Shown here one piece after another: positions 18,467 through 27,187 of a stretch of 64,000 nt of DNA. A program made the translations under genes and the position numbers. The stretch lies in contig NZ_CP019328.1 in NCBI RefSeq assembly GCF_001971705.1, positions 1 through 64,000 of the forward strand. Direction: 5' to 3'. Positions within the stretch are counted from its first letter, which is position 1; the number at the start of each line of letters is the position of its first letter. The DNA is from Natronorubrum daqingense (GTDB lineage: Archaea; Halobacteriota; Halobacteria; Halobacteriales; Natrialbaceae). The notes beneath the pieces are model-generated. The model was not told the DNA's origin, ran no database searches, and saw nothing but the letters and a program-made list of their open reading frames with translations.

Positions 18467-18898
18467 ATGGAACCCAATCAGGATCCCCCTGCGGACGGAG
18501 AATCGAACGCGAGCGAGGAACCCGCGACGGCGGGTACCGATATCGTCGCCCCGTTGCCGGGTAAACCGACGGTAACCATCGCCGCAACGGGATCGGATCG
18601 AGAAGCGACCGATCGAGCGACGAACACGCTCACGATCATCGGTCACGGTACGCCCTCGAGTTTCGAGTTGACCGTCGACGGTGAAATTCACCTTCGGAAC
18701 GAACGCGGTGACACGAACGTCACGATCATCTCCGGTTCGACCGTCGAAGGAACGATCGAACAGGGGACGATTCGCTTCGAATTCACGGGGGAACTCACCG
18801 ACGTCACGTTCGTCGACCAGCAGATTACGGGCGTCTCACCCGCAACTGCGCCGAACGTGCACCTCGACTACGCCGCCCCGCCGGAATCGCGGCCGTGA
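18467..18898 (+). CDS. Hypothetical beta-rich protein (143 aa)
   Basis: After an acidic, Pro/Ser-rich N-terminus of about 25 residues, the protein has alternating polar and hydrophobic residues suggesting successive beta strands, for example NTLTIIGHG, SFELTVDGEIHL, NVTIISGSTVEGTI and IRFEFTGELTDVTF. It has no signal peptide and no membrane helix. The family is not recognised. Composition and codon bias are those of a real haloarchaeal gene. Confidence 0.6.
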   Translation: MEPNQDPPADGESNASEEPATAGTDIVAPLPGKPTVTIAATGSDREATDRATNTLTIIGHGTPSSFELTVDGEIHLRNERGDTNVTIISGSTVEGTIEQGTIRFEFTGELTDVTFVDQQITGVSPATAPNVHLDYAAPPESRP

Positions 18899-19057
18899 CA
18901 CGGATCGGTGTGCCGTTTTACCGGTGCGCTCGACCTGGGTAGCGATCACCGAGACAGAATCACGACAGACCGTCCGAGAACCCGGTGGCCGGATCCAACA
19001 GGATCTTGTAGCACGATTGCTTCGGGTTCGGTGAGGACACGACGCAACTCGGAGAGT

Positions 19058-19438
19058 ATGGACGACACGAATCCACCCGACGGCGACCGACCGGACGACA
19101 CCGACGACTGGGACGACGACGAGGGATGGCTCACCCCCGTCGACGACGACATCCTCGAGTTGATGCAAGAAAACTACATCTACGCACCCAAACACATCGA
19201 ACAGGAAGGGCTCTGTCGCGGCCCGGACGCGGCGTATCGATGTCGAGAGCTTACGAAGCGAGGGCTGTTAGAGCGCCAGGCGATCGGCATGTACGAGATC
19301 ACGGACCTCGGCGAGCAGTTCCTCGCAGGCGAGGTCCACCCGAGCGAACTCGCACTCGAGGACGAGGGCGAAGACGCGGACGAGAACGGTGACAATAGCG
19401 AAGACAGCGAAGACGACGGCGCAGACCCAACCGAGTAA
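19058..19438 (+). CDS. PhiH1-repressor-like winged-helix regulator
   Basis: 126 aa. A winged HTH at about residues 25-85, containing DDDILELMQENYIYAPKHIE and RCRELTKRGLLERQ, resembles the PhiH1-repressor-like regulators common in haloarchaea. It is framed by Asp/Glu-rich termini. The start at 19058 follows GGAGAG closely. The frame is open upstream to 18908, but the added residues are Arg/Thr-rich and unlikely to be coded. It stands alone; targets are unknown. Confidence 0.8.
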   Translation: MDDTNPPDGDRPDDTDDWDDDEGWLTPVDDDILELMQENYIYAPKHIEQEGLCRGPDAAYRCRELTKRGLLERQAIGMYEITDLGEQFLAGEVHPSELALEDEGEDADENGDNSEDSEDDGADPTE

Positions 19439-19509
19439 CGACTCTCCGGCAGAACTGGACCCGAGCATCCCCACACGACGAACACCACGATTTGAGCCGC
19501 CAGCTTCGT

Positions 19510-19860
19510 TCACGAAGAGTCGACGGCGTCTGGAAGGTTGCTCTCGAGAAAGGCGACGACCGCCGCAGTAGAGAGGAAGCCGTCGGCGATCCGTCCGACT
19601 TCCGTTCCGTCTTCGAAACAACACAGCGTCGGAACCGACTCGAGGGCGAATCGCTCGAGCAGGGCGAGGTCGTCCCCGGGATTGACCAGTCCGATCGGAA
19701 CGCCGGTTTCACGCGCGACGTTTCCCAGCACGGGTTCCATCGCCTGACACTTTCCGCACCCGCTGGTGTACAACTCGATTAGGGCGACGTCGTGCGTCTC
19801 GAGAAATCGATCGAGCGCGTCACCGTCCTCGAGGTGTATCGGGGTTGGCGTCTCGTTCAT
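19510..19860 (-). CDS. Thioredoxin-fold protein with CGKC active site
   Basis: 116 aa with a thioredoxin fold. LIELYTSGCGKCQAMEP holds the redox pair in CGKC rather than WCGPC, and ESVPTLCCFEDG contains the family's cis-proline loop plus two extra cysteines. It probably reduces or relays disulfides in the cytoplasm; there is no signal peptide. The open frame extends upstream to 20166, but the ATG at 19860 begins the conserved fold. A classical TrxA lies at 34085-34444, so this is a divergent second thioredoxin. Confidence 0.82.
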   Translation of the reverse strand: MNETPTPIHLEDGDALDRFLETHDVALIELYTSGCGKCQAMEPVLGNVARETGVPIGLVNPGDDLALLERFALESVPTLCCFEDGTEVGRIADGFLSTAAVVAFLESNLPDAVDSS

Positions 19861-20150
19861 ACACGCGTTCGCACGCGGAACATGAAATCGGTAGCGACCG
19901 GGATTCGACGAATTCCGGTCTCGTCGCTGACCGTTCACGCGAGTTGTTCGCGTGAATCCGTCGAAAGCGCGCTCGAGTCTCGGAAGCGATGATCGGTTCG
20001 GTCGCGTCTCGTGGACAACGGCTGCGGGTAGCCAAGCGGTCGTTCGCCGCCTCGTTTCGGCTCGTTTCACGTGTAATTCGGTGGATACCCCTGTGGAAGG
20101 TACTGAAGTGTCGCCGGTGAATTTGTACCCCAATCCGGTACGGCCGAGCG

Positions 20151-20483
20151 ATGACCCGGCCCGCACCGACGCCCGACGAGCGCGGACCAGCGACGCGAAA
20201 ATCGACCCTGTTCTGTTGGGGGTGCGATCACGTGAGTCCGATCGACGGCGACTGGGATCAGTGGACGCGACCCCACCACCTCGAGTACGTCTGTCCCGTC
20301 TGCGAGACGACGATCATGAAACGACCGCGACGAGATCGCGATCCGATCGATCCGTCCTCGACCCAGTCGCCGCTCACTTGGCACCACGCGCTCAGGGCGA
20401 CGCTTCACATCTGGCGAGTGACCGTCGGTATCGGACTCACGACTCTCCGAGCAACGGCATCCAACCGGAGTGGCCGTCGGTGA
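20151..20483 (+). CDS. Small zinc-ribbon protein with C-terminal helix (110 aa)
   Basis: Two paired-cysteine knuckles, FCWGCDHVSP and VCPVCETTI, form a predicted zinc ribbon at about residues 22-55. They are followed by RPRRDRD and an amphipathic or hydrophobic helix at about 80-103. Similar conserved haloarchaeal proteins exist, but no function is known to me. It precedes glutamine synthetase by 263 bases on the same strand; a link is not established. Confidence 0.7.
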   Translation: MTRPAPTPDERGPATRKSTLFCWGCDHVSPIDGDWDQWTRPHHLEYVCPVCETTIMKRPRRDRDPIDPSSTQSPLTWHHALRATLHIWRVTVGIGLTTLRATASNRSGRR

Positions 20484-20636
20484 CACGACGGCGACGGCAA
20501 ACTGACTCGAGGAACGGTACTGATCCGTCGACGAGACGAACGATTTGCTCTCGAGGCAGTCACACCGATACGCCATCACCCAGACGAACATCCACTTTCT
20601 CTCGAGATTTTACGGGCGATGTCAGCTCGCCTGACC

Positions 20637-20716
20637 CGATCAAAGAGTGTTGATCGACATATGTCCATCTTTATTCTGATTTAGGTATATTCGCCCACAA
20701 CAGTAGAGATTTAATA
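20637..20716 (+). promoter_or_regulatory. Putative glnA promoter and upstream dyads
   Basis: Inverted repeat CGATCAA/TTGATCG at 20637-20656 (six-base loop) abuts the perfect palindrome GACATATGTC at 20656-20665. TTTAATA at 20710-20716 is a plausible TATA box about 30 bases before the glnA ATG. The dyads lie 45-70 bases upstream of it, where an activator or nitrogen regulator could bind. This is a prediction from symmetry only. Confidence 0.5.
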
Positions 20717-20746
20717 GTAGATTCCGATGTCCTATTCGAGTAGAAG

Positions 20747-22102
20747 ATGACAAGTGGAAGTCTGACCACGGCGGAAGAAACCGTACTGGACGAAATTGAG
20801 GAGAAGGACATCGATTTCCTTCGATTGCAGTTCACCGACATTCTGGGGACGGTGAAGAACGTCTCGGTGCCGGCTCGACAGGCCGAGAAGGCGTTCTCCG
20901 AGGGGATCTATTTCGACGGCTCGTCGATCGAAGGCTTCGTTCGCATTCAGGAGTCGGACATGCGTTTGGTTCCGGATCCGGACACGTTCGCCGTCCTCCC
21001 GTGGAGGCAGAGCGAGGGGGGATCGTCCGCCAGAATGATCTGTGACGTCTACAACACGTCGACCGGCGAACCGTTCGAGGGAGATCCACGACGCGTGCTC
21101 AAGAACGCACTCGAGCGCGCCGACGAGATGGGCTACACGGTCAACGCAGCCCCCGAACCGGAGTTCTTCATGTTCGAGGAGGACGAGGACGGCCACGCGA
21201 CGACCGAAACAGCAGACCACGGCGGCTACTTCGACCTCGCACCGAAAGACCTCGCCGCCGACGTGCGCCGCGACATCATCTACGGCCTCGAGGACATGGG
21301 CTTCGAAATCGAAGCGAGCCACCACGAGGTCGCACGCGGGCAGTACGAGATCAACTTCGAGTACGACGACGCGCTCGCGACGGCCGACAACGTCGGCACG
21401 TTCCGCACCGTCGTCCGGGCCATCGCCGCCCAACACGACCTGCACGCGACGTTCATGCCAAAGCCGATTCCGAAGATCAACGGTTCGGGCATGCACACGC
21501 ACCTCTCTCTGATGACCGAAGACGGCGAGAACGCGTTCCACGACGCGGACGACGAGTTCGATCTCTCGGACACCGCTCACTCGTTCCTCGCCGGCATTCT
21601 CGAGCACGCGCCGGCGATTACGGCGGTCGCGAACCCGACGGTCAACAGCTACAAGCGACTCGTCCCCGGTTACGAGGCACCCGTCTACGTCGCCTGGTCC
21701 GATCGCAACCGCTCGGCGCTAATCCGCAAACCGGCCGCCCGCGTCCCAGCAGCCTCCCGCGTCGAACTCCGCTCGCCCGATCCGTCCTGTAACCCCTACC
21801 TCGCGCTCGCCGTCATGATTCAGGCCGGACTCGAGGGCATCGAGCAGGGACTCGAGGCGCCGGATCCGGTTCGAGAGAACATCTACGAGTTCGACGAGGC
21901 AAAGCGCGAAGAGTACGGCATCGAGACGCTCCCCTCGAACCTCGGGAAGGCAGTCGACGCCCTCGAGGAAGACGAGGTTATCTACGACGCACTCGGCGAA
22001 CACATCGGTCCGAAATTCGTCGAGGCCAAATCCCAGGAGTTCGAAGACTACCTCATCGACGTCTCCGAGTGGGAACTCGACCGCTACCTCGAGACGTTCT
22101 AA
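20747..22102 (+). CDS. glnA: Glutamine synthetase, type I
   Basis: A 451-aa GSI enzyme that makes glutamine from glutamate, ammonia and ATP. The beta-grasp N-domain has [17 protein letters not shown], the catalytic domain has PEPEFFMFE and [10 protein letters not shown], and the ATP/glutamate loop has [27 protein letters not shown] and [16 protein letters not shown] complete the C-terminal active site. Length fits the archaeal/Bacillus-type GSI-alpha group. It is monocistronic here, with its own promoter region and a dyad upstream. It is the main ammonium assimilation enzyme of the window. Confidence 0.97.
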   Translation: MTSGSLTTAEETVLDEIEEKDIDFLRLQFTDILGTVKNVSVPARQAEKAFSEGIYFDGSSIEGFVRIQESDMRLVPDPDTFAVLPWRQSEGGSSARMICDVYNTSTGEPFEGDPRRVLKNALERADEMGYTVNAAPEPEFFMFEEDEDGHATTETADHGGYFDLAPKDLAADVRRDIIYGLEDMGFEIEASHHEVARGQYEINFEYDDALATADNVGTFRTVVRAIAAQHDLHATFMPKPIPKINGSGMHTHLSLMTEDGENAFHDADDEFDLSDTAHSFLAGILEHAPAITAVANPTVNSYKRLVPGYEAPVYVAWSDRNRSALIRKPAARVPAASRVELRSPDPSCNPYLALAVMIQAGLEGIEQGLEAPDPVRENIYEFDEAKREEYGIETLPSNLGKAVDALEEDEVIYDALGEHIGPKFVEAKSQEFEDYLIDVSEWELDRYLETF

Positions 22103-22252
22103 CGGCGTCCCGGCTCACCGCAGGGTTTCGATTTTGCTCGCTTTTCGCTCGGTCGTCGCTCACTGGTAGCTCACGGGGTTCGGGTATCTCACTCGTTGTA
22201 ACAGATCGGTCGCTGATTCTCGAGGGCTATCTCGCTACCTCACCCAGCGAAA

Positions 22253-22300
22253 GATACTTTGGAGTATCATACTTTAGAGTATCAAACTCTGGAGTACAGT
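22253..22300 (+). repeat. Three 15-bp tandem repeats with internal dyad before an ATPase gene
   Basis: Imperfect 15-bp copies start at 22256, 22271 and 22286, with consensus ACTYTRGAGTATCAW. They contain the dyad GATAC-N6-GTATC (22253-22268). The array ends 39 bases before the ATG of the ATPase gene at 22340. Position and symmetry suggest an operator; no known motif is matched. Confidence 0.7.
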
Positions 22301-22339
22301 TATCGGGAGGATTATACTGGTCGACAACAAAGAGCGTCT

Positions 22340-23731
22340 ATGGACGCGTTCGTGAACCGAACGGAGGAACTCGAGCGACTGCACGAACTCTACGAGTCCG
22401 ACGATGCAGAGCTTGGCATCGTGTTCGGTCGGCGACGACTCGGAAAGACCGAACTGCTCAAACAGTCACTCGAGGGGTACGACGACGCCGTCGTCTATCA
22501 GGCGAGACAGAAGACGAGCGCGTTGCAACTCGAGCAGTTCGTCGACATCGCGGCGCAGTCGTATCCCGGCGTGGCTCGGATTCGCCAGGAATGGGAGGAT
22601 ATCCTCGGTTATCTTGCGGAGCAAGACGCAATCGTCGTCCTCGACGAATTTCCGTACCTCGTCGAACAGGACCGGAGTTTGCCGTCCGTCCTGCAGGCGA
22701 TGTTCGATCACGACCTCGATGACTCGTCGTCGACAATCGTCCTCGTCGGGTCATCGATCAGTATGATGGAAGAAGCGGCGCTCCTCGGAAACAGCCCACT
22801 GTACGGGCGCTCCTCGCTAAAACTGGATATCCGGCAACTACCGTTCGACGCTGCGATGGAATTCGTCGGCGACGAGTATTCCCCGGCCGAACAGGTCCTC
22901 ACGTGGGGAATTTTCGGAGGGGTTCCCTACTACCTAGAAGAGATTTCAGCGGCAAACACCCTCGCGGAGAACGTTTACCGGACGATTCTTACCCGGCACG
23001 GAACACTCCACGACGAACCAGATTACGTCCTCCGGATGGAACTGAGGGAACCGACTCGATACTTTTCGATCCTCGAGGCGATTGCTGGCGGAAACACGAG
23101 TCGTAACGAGATTGCGGGGGCGACGGGAATCGAGTACAATCAGCTATCGAAGTACCTCGATCGACTGGCTCGATTGCGGCTGATCGATCGCCACGTGCCG
23201 ATCACCGAGCAGAAAGCGCGAAGTAAACGAAGCCGCTACCGAATTCGTGAACCGTTCTTTCGCTTCTGGTTTCACTTCGTCTACGGGAGCGGAGACCGGT
23301 ACGACGAACTCGGTTCCGATGCGTACGAGACGCTGATCGAACCGAAACTTCCCGATTTCGTCAGTCGATCGTTCGAAACGCTGTGTTGTGGCGCGCTCCG
23401 AACGCTCTATCCGGAGTACACGATCACGGAGACGGGACAGTGGTGGTACAAAGACCACGAAATAGACGTCGTCGGGCTGACGACGGAAGACGCACTCGTC
23501 GTCGGCGAATGCAAATTCCAACGATCGCCCCTCGGATACGACGCGTTTTCGAACCTGAAACGCCACGCCGAGGAACTTCGCTGGACGCCACCGGATGGAC
23601 AGGAGCGAGTCGAACAGTACGCACTCTTCTCTCGAACTGGGTTCAAACCCTCCGTCGAAGAAGCGGCGACGGAACGAGACGACCTGCGGCTATTCACGAT
23701 CGAGGATGTCGTCGACGCAGTGCGAGCCTAG
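22340..23731 (+). CDS. Archaeal AAA ATPase with DUF234-like nuclease-type C-terminus
   Basis: 463 aa. Walker A is FGRRRLGKTELL (residues 29-40) and Walker B is IVVLDEFPYL (D102/E103). The LVGSSISMMEE segment is typical of the archaeal ATPase family. A winged helix at about 255-300 and a C-terminal domain follow. The latter has HEIDVVGL and VVGECKFQ, an E/D...ECK pattern like PD-(D/E)XK folds and DUF234. These proteins are patchily distributed in archaea and are poorly characterised. The frame is open upstream to 22259, but the ATG at 22340 begins the conserved DAFVNRTEELERL motif. The upstream repeat array suggests tight control. Confidence 0.87.
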   Translation: MDAFVNRTEELERLHELYESDDAELGIVFGRRRLGKTELLKQSLEGYDDAVVYQARQKTSALQLEQFVDIAAQSYPGVARIRQEWEDILGYLAEQDAIVVLDEFPYLVEQDRSLPSVLQAMFDHDLDDSSSTIVLVGSSISMMEEAALLGNSPLYGRSSLKLDIRQLPFDAAMEFVGDEYSPAEQVLTWGIFGGVPYYLEEISAANTLAENVYRTILTRHGTLHDEPDYVLRMELREPTRYFSILEAIAGGNTSRNEIAGATGIEYNQLSKYLDRLARLRLIDRHVPITEQKARSKRSRYRIREPFFRFWFHFVYGSGDRYDELGSDAYETLIEPKLPDFVSRSFETLCCGALRTLYPEYTITETGQWWYKDHEIDVVGLTTEDALVVGECKFQRSPLGYDAFSNLKRHAEELRWTPPDGQERVEQYALFSRTGFKPSVEEAATERDDLRLFTIEDVVDAVRA

Positions 23732-23780
23732 CACTCGAGTTTGCCACGAGGAGTACTGCGAGAACGAATTTCGAGTCAAC

Positions 23781-24014
23781 TCACGCGCTAATAACGTACT
23801 CGCCGTTGGCTCGGTCGACGTGGCCAGCACTCGAGAGCGTGTTCAGGATGCTCAGAATGGACAGTTTGGACATCGAGAGCGTCGCGCCGAGGTCGTCGAT
23901 AGTCGCGCCGTCGGTCGCCTCGAGATAGAGGTACACCAGTTTGGCCTGGGTCGAATCGAGATCGCTTGGAATTGGATCGATGAGCGGAGCGGGTCGGTGT
24001 TCTTGTGAACTCAT
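23781..24014 (-). CDS. Small winged-helix regulator (77 aa)
   Basis: A minimal winged HTH: STQAKLVYLYLEATDG, then IDDLGATLSMSKLSILSIL as the HTH (within residues 33-51), ending HVDRANGEYVISA. It resembles MarR/TrmB-type DNA-binding domains. A TATA-like ATATATAAAT at about 24038-24047 lies 25-30 bases upstream, supporting a leaderless start at 24014; ATGs at 24023 and a GTG near 24050 are alternatives. It is convergent with the ATPase gene. Confidence 0.75.
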   Translation of the reverse strand: MSSQEHRPAPLIDPIPSDLDSTQAKLVYLYLEATDGATIDDLGATLSMSKLSILSILNTLSSAGHVDRANGEYVISA

Positions 24015-24231
24015 TGTCACCATTGATCCGATTTGGATATATAAATCCACACGTCGGCAGTGTATATATTCGATTAACGGGTTGAGTAGGGTATTTTCAG
24101 GACAATCGTCGACTCGTGATCGTCACCGAGTTGTGAGTACGAGCGTGGCGTCGACTTCAGTCACTCCGTCGAACGAGCACACCCACGGATCGCCGACGGT
24201 TTGGGCCCTGGTACACAACGTTGACGACAAG

Positions 24232-24561
24232 ATGACGACGAACGATCGACCACGCCCGCCGTCCGCCCTCGAGCAGGACGTCCGGGAACGGCTGGCGGCG
24301 CTCGAGTCCCGCGACGTCGAGACGCTTCGAGCGGCCAGCGACTATCTCGAGGAGCTCGCGGCGTGGAAGGTGGCGTCGGCCGAAGCGGGGTCAGGAGCGG
24401 ACTATGGCGAGCAGAGTGAAGGCGAACCCGATCCAGACGAGTATCCCGCGGACGTTCCAGAGCAAGCGAACGTCTCGGTCAAAGAAATCGCCGGGACGAC
24501 CTATCACTACTACCAGTGGCGTGAGGGTGATCGAATCGAGTCGAAGACGGTACAGCGCTGA
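24232..24561 (+). CDS. DUF6788-like small protein (109 aa)
   Basis: The N-terminal half is helical (SALEQDVRERLAALESRDVE, then LRAASDYLEELAAWK). The C-terminus reads TYHYYQWREGDRIESKTVQR, the aromatic beta-hairpin pattern of DUF6788 proteins. Function is unknown; that family often looks like a nucleic-acid-associated accessory domain. The start at 24232 follows a GACGACAAG context rather than a clear ribosome site. It converges with the Rpe gene. Confidence 0.65.
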   Translation: MTTNDRPRPPSALEQDVRERLAALESRDVETLRAASDYLEELAAWKVASAEAGSGADYGEQSEGEPDPDEYPADVPEQANVSVKEIAGTTYHYYQWREGDRIESKTVQR

Positions 24562-24578
24562 CGGGCGTCGCGTTCACC

Positions 24579-25409
24579 CTACACCGACTGGTACGGCCCG
24601 AGTCGCGTTCCGTCGAGCAAGTAGGCTTCGCCACTGGCGATGCCGGCCGGCAAGAACGGTGAGAGAAACGACTGGCCGGGGACGTTGATCCACGTTCCAC
24701 CGACGAGGTCGTTGAACGCCGGGAGAACCACGACTCGAGGCGGATCAATCGCGCCGTCGCTCAGCCACGAGAGTCCCTCGTACTCGGGTCGCGGTCGGAA
24801 CGGCTTGGGGTCGAGTTCGCCGCGAAGCCACGTGCGTTCGACGCGGCTGCCGCCCACGTCGTCCTCGAGGCGGACACAGGGGTGTTCGTGGCCGAGACAG
24901 AGCACGTCGCACTCGAGTGTGGCCGGTGTGGGCCAGGTGTGGCCGTGACAGACACCGACGGTGCCCGCGCCCAGGTCGATACCGGCACCGGGGACGACCG
25001 TCACGCTCGTCTCGATTTCGGCTTCGTCCTCGGTGAGCCACGTCTCGATCGCCCCGTCGTGGTTCCCTTTCACCACCGTGACGGGAATCGTCCGCGGAAC
25101 GGACTCGAGTAAGACCTCGAGTTCGCCGCGTTCGGCCCCGCCAGGGTCGCCGATCGAGTGCATGAGATCGCCGAGTGCGACGAGTCTGTCGGGATCGGTT
25201 CGCTCGAGGAGCGTGAGAAGGCGTTCGCGGCGCTCTGTGGCCCGACTCGGAACCGTAACGCCGCGTTCGGAGCGCAATCCGGCTTCGTAGCCGGCGTGAT
25301 AGTCGGCGACGAGCAGTGCGCGTTCGTCACCGACGGTCGCAATCGCCACCGGTTCGTCGGGAACCGGTTCGACGCGGGCCACAGTGGATCGACGAGACTC
25401 GTCGGACAT
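24579..25409 (-). CDS. rpe: RPA-associated metallophosphoesterase
   Basis: A 276-aa calcineurin-type metallophosphoesterase: LLVADYHAGYEAGL, LVALGDLMH, VVKGNHDGAIETW, GVCHGHTWP and CLGHEHPCVRLE supply the usual five metal-binding blocks. It is third in the rpa1-rpap-rpe arrangement known from other haloarchaea, 20 bases after the Rpap stop. The ATG at 25409 is chosen over an upstream open extension to 25469. It probably acts on DNA repair intermediates together with Rpa1; that role is inferred from the operon, and the true substrate is not known. Confidence 0.88.
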   Translation of the reverse strand: MSDESRRSTVARVEPVPDEPVAIATVGDERALLVADYHAGYEAGLRSERGVTVPSRATERRERLLTLLERTDPDRLVALGDLMHSIGDPGGAERGELEVLLESVPRTIPVTVVKGNHDGAIETWLTEDEAEIETSVTVVPGAGIDLGAGTVGVCHGHTWPTPATLECDVLCLGHEHPCVRLEDDVGGSRVERTWLRGELDPKPFRPRPEYEGLSWLSDGAIDPPRVVVLPAFNDLVGGTWINVPGQSFLSPFLPAGIASGEAYLLDGTRLGPYQSV

Positions 25410-25429
25410 GAGTAAGCTCGAGGACGGGG

Positions 25430-27187
25430 TTAGATCGCCTTGAGCGTCTCGTCGTCCGGTTCGTAACACTGCCCGCCCATGAGCGCGTCCTGAATCGCGT
25501 CTTCGACGTCGCCCTCGGCGACGCCCGTTTCGTCGGCGATGGTTTCGACGAGTTCCGATCGGTCGGCACCGTCGCCGTCGTCGAGTTCTTCCATCGTCTC
25601 GACGACGGCCGTCTGCAAGTCGACGTCGTCGGCGGCGTCGTCGTCCTCGCCAGCGGGTTCGTCCTCACTCGCAGAGTCGTCAGCGTCGGCAGCGTCCGTC
25701 GCTGTCTCTTCTTCGGTCTCAGCAGCGTCGGTTCCCTCCTCGAGTTCGTCCGCTAGGTCAGGTTCGTCCGCTGGGTCGGGTTCGGGTTCCGCCTCCGCCT
25801 CGAGCCCAGATTCCGGTGGCTCGCCGATGTCGTCATCGTCGTCAGTCGACGCGTCGACGCTCTCTGCAGCAGATTCACTGGACGCGTCGTCAGCCCCGTC
25901 GTCCTCGGGTTCTGGAACGTCGATATCCGCCTCGCCGGGATCGTCGACCTCGCCGCCGGTCGTGAACTCGGTACCGAATTCCTCCTCGAGTTGTTCGCGC
26001 TCGTCGTCGTCCATCTCGTACATTCCGGAGTCACCGGCGTCGAAATCGCCGAGGTCGTCGTCCGCATCCGCCGCAGCGTCAGCACCTCCGCTCGCTGGCT
26101 CGGCATCGGTGGGTTCGGATTCCGAGGACAGGTCGCTCGAGTCGGCCGTGACGGTGTCGTCGCCCTCGGTCGAATCGTCGGTCGTCTCGGCGTCCGTTTC
26201 GATCGGCGTCTCCTCGACCGGATCGGCTGCGTCGGATTCGGCTTCGGATGCAGCCTCCCGATCCGTCGCGGTTGCCGTGCCGGCGGCCGATCCGGAATCG
26301 ATCGACTCGCTCTCGCCGGCGACGGCCACCTCGGCGTCGGGCTCGGAATCGGCCTCGAGTTCACTCTCCGCCGTTTCGTGTTGCGTTCCATCGGCAGCGT
26401 CGGTGCCCGCGAGCGATTCGAGGTGCTCGAGGTCGACGCTCGAGAAGGAGGCGAGCGAGGAGAACGTCGCGTCGGTCTCGGGGCTCGAATCGCTGGGCTG
26501 TAAATCGTGCGTGCCGACCTGATCGCGCTCGTCCGCGACGACTTCGACGGCCTCGAGGGCGCACTCGCGAAGATCTGCGAGGTAGGCGGGCGTCGTTCCG
26601 TAGTGGTCCTGTGCGAGCGGGATACCTGCGGCGAGGCCAGCGTCGGTATCGACGGCCGCGAGCGCGTCGCTCAGATCGTCGCCGTGGGCAGCCACGTCGG
26701 CTGCGGCGGCGTACGTGCCGATACGTTCGAGCGTCTGTTCGGCCGCGCTGACGACCCACCGGTCGCGGGTGTCGGCGTCGACCGTCGCGATGCTCTCCGG
26801 GCGAACCGAGGTGTAGACCTGATCCGAATCGTCGGGCTGGAAGGTGCGAGCCTTGCCCGTCACCGCGACGAATTCGGGGGCCTCGAGTTGCTCGAGGGTG
26901 GCGAGTTCGTCGGGTTGGTACTGGCCGGCGTAGACGACGAAGGCGCCGGTCGGATCGACGATGCGGGCGCGAACCATCTCGTCGTTGACCGACGTGACTT
27001 CCGTCAGCGTGCCGACCGCGAAGATGCGGTTGAGTCGCGCTCCCGTCGGGGAGATGACGTAGTTCGGCGCGCGTTCCTCGTCGCTCTCGGCGTAGGAGAA
27101 CGACGCGTCGTCGTACTCTTTCGCGAACAGCCGGTAGGCGATCTCTCGCCCGGGAATGTCCTCGCCGTCGTCACCGTTGGCGCTCAT
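25430..27187 (-). CDS. rpap1: RPA-associated protein with long acidic linker
   Basis: 585 aa. The N-terminal 200 residues hold an OB-like region with VISPTGARLNRIFAVGTLTE and FVAVTGKARTFQ, matching haloarchaeal Rpap proteins that accompany RPA. Residues about 215-510 are low-complexity Asp/Glu/Ser/Ala. The C-terminal 70 residues form a compact helical part ending in GGQCYEPDDETLKAI. The start overlaps the rpa1 stop by four bases, implying co-translation and complex formation. The acidic linker is much longer than the folded parts and probably flexible. Confidence 0.88.
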   Translation of the reverse strand: MSANGDDGEDIPGREIAYRLFAKEYDDASFSYAESDEERAPNYVISPTGARLNRIFAVGTLTEVTSVNDEMVRARIVDPTGAFVVYAGQYQPDELATLEQLEAPEFVAVTGKARTFQPDDSDQVYTSVRPESIATVDADTRDRWVVSAAEQTLERIGTYAAAADVAAHGDDLSDALAAVDTDAGLAAGIPLAQDHYGTTPAYLADLRECALEAVEVVADERDQVGTHDLQPSDSSPETDATFSSLASFSSVDLEHLESLAGTDAADGTQHETAESELEADSEPDAEVAVAGESESIDSGSAAGTATATDREAASEAESDAADPVEETPIETDAETTDDSTEGDDTVTADSSDLSSESEPTDAEPASGGADAAADADDDLGDFDAGDSGMYEMDDDEREQLEEEFGTEFTTGGEVDDPGEADIDVPEPEDDGADDASSESAAESVDASTDDDDDIGEPPESGLEAEAEPEPDPADEPDLADELEEGTDAAETEEETATDAADADDSASEDEPAGEDDDAADDVDLQTAVVETMEELDDGDGADRSELVETIADETGVAEGDVEDAIQDALMGGQCYEPDDETLKAI

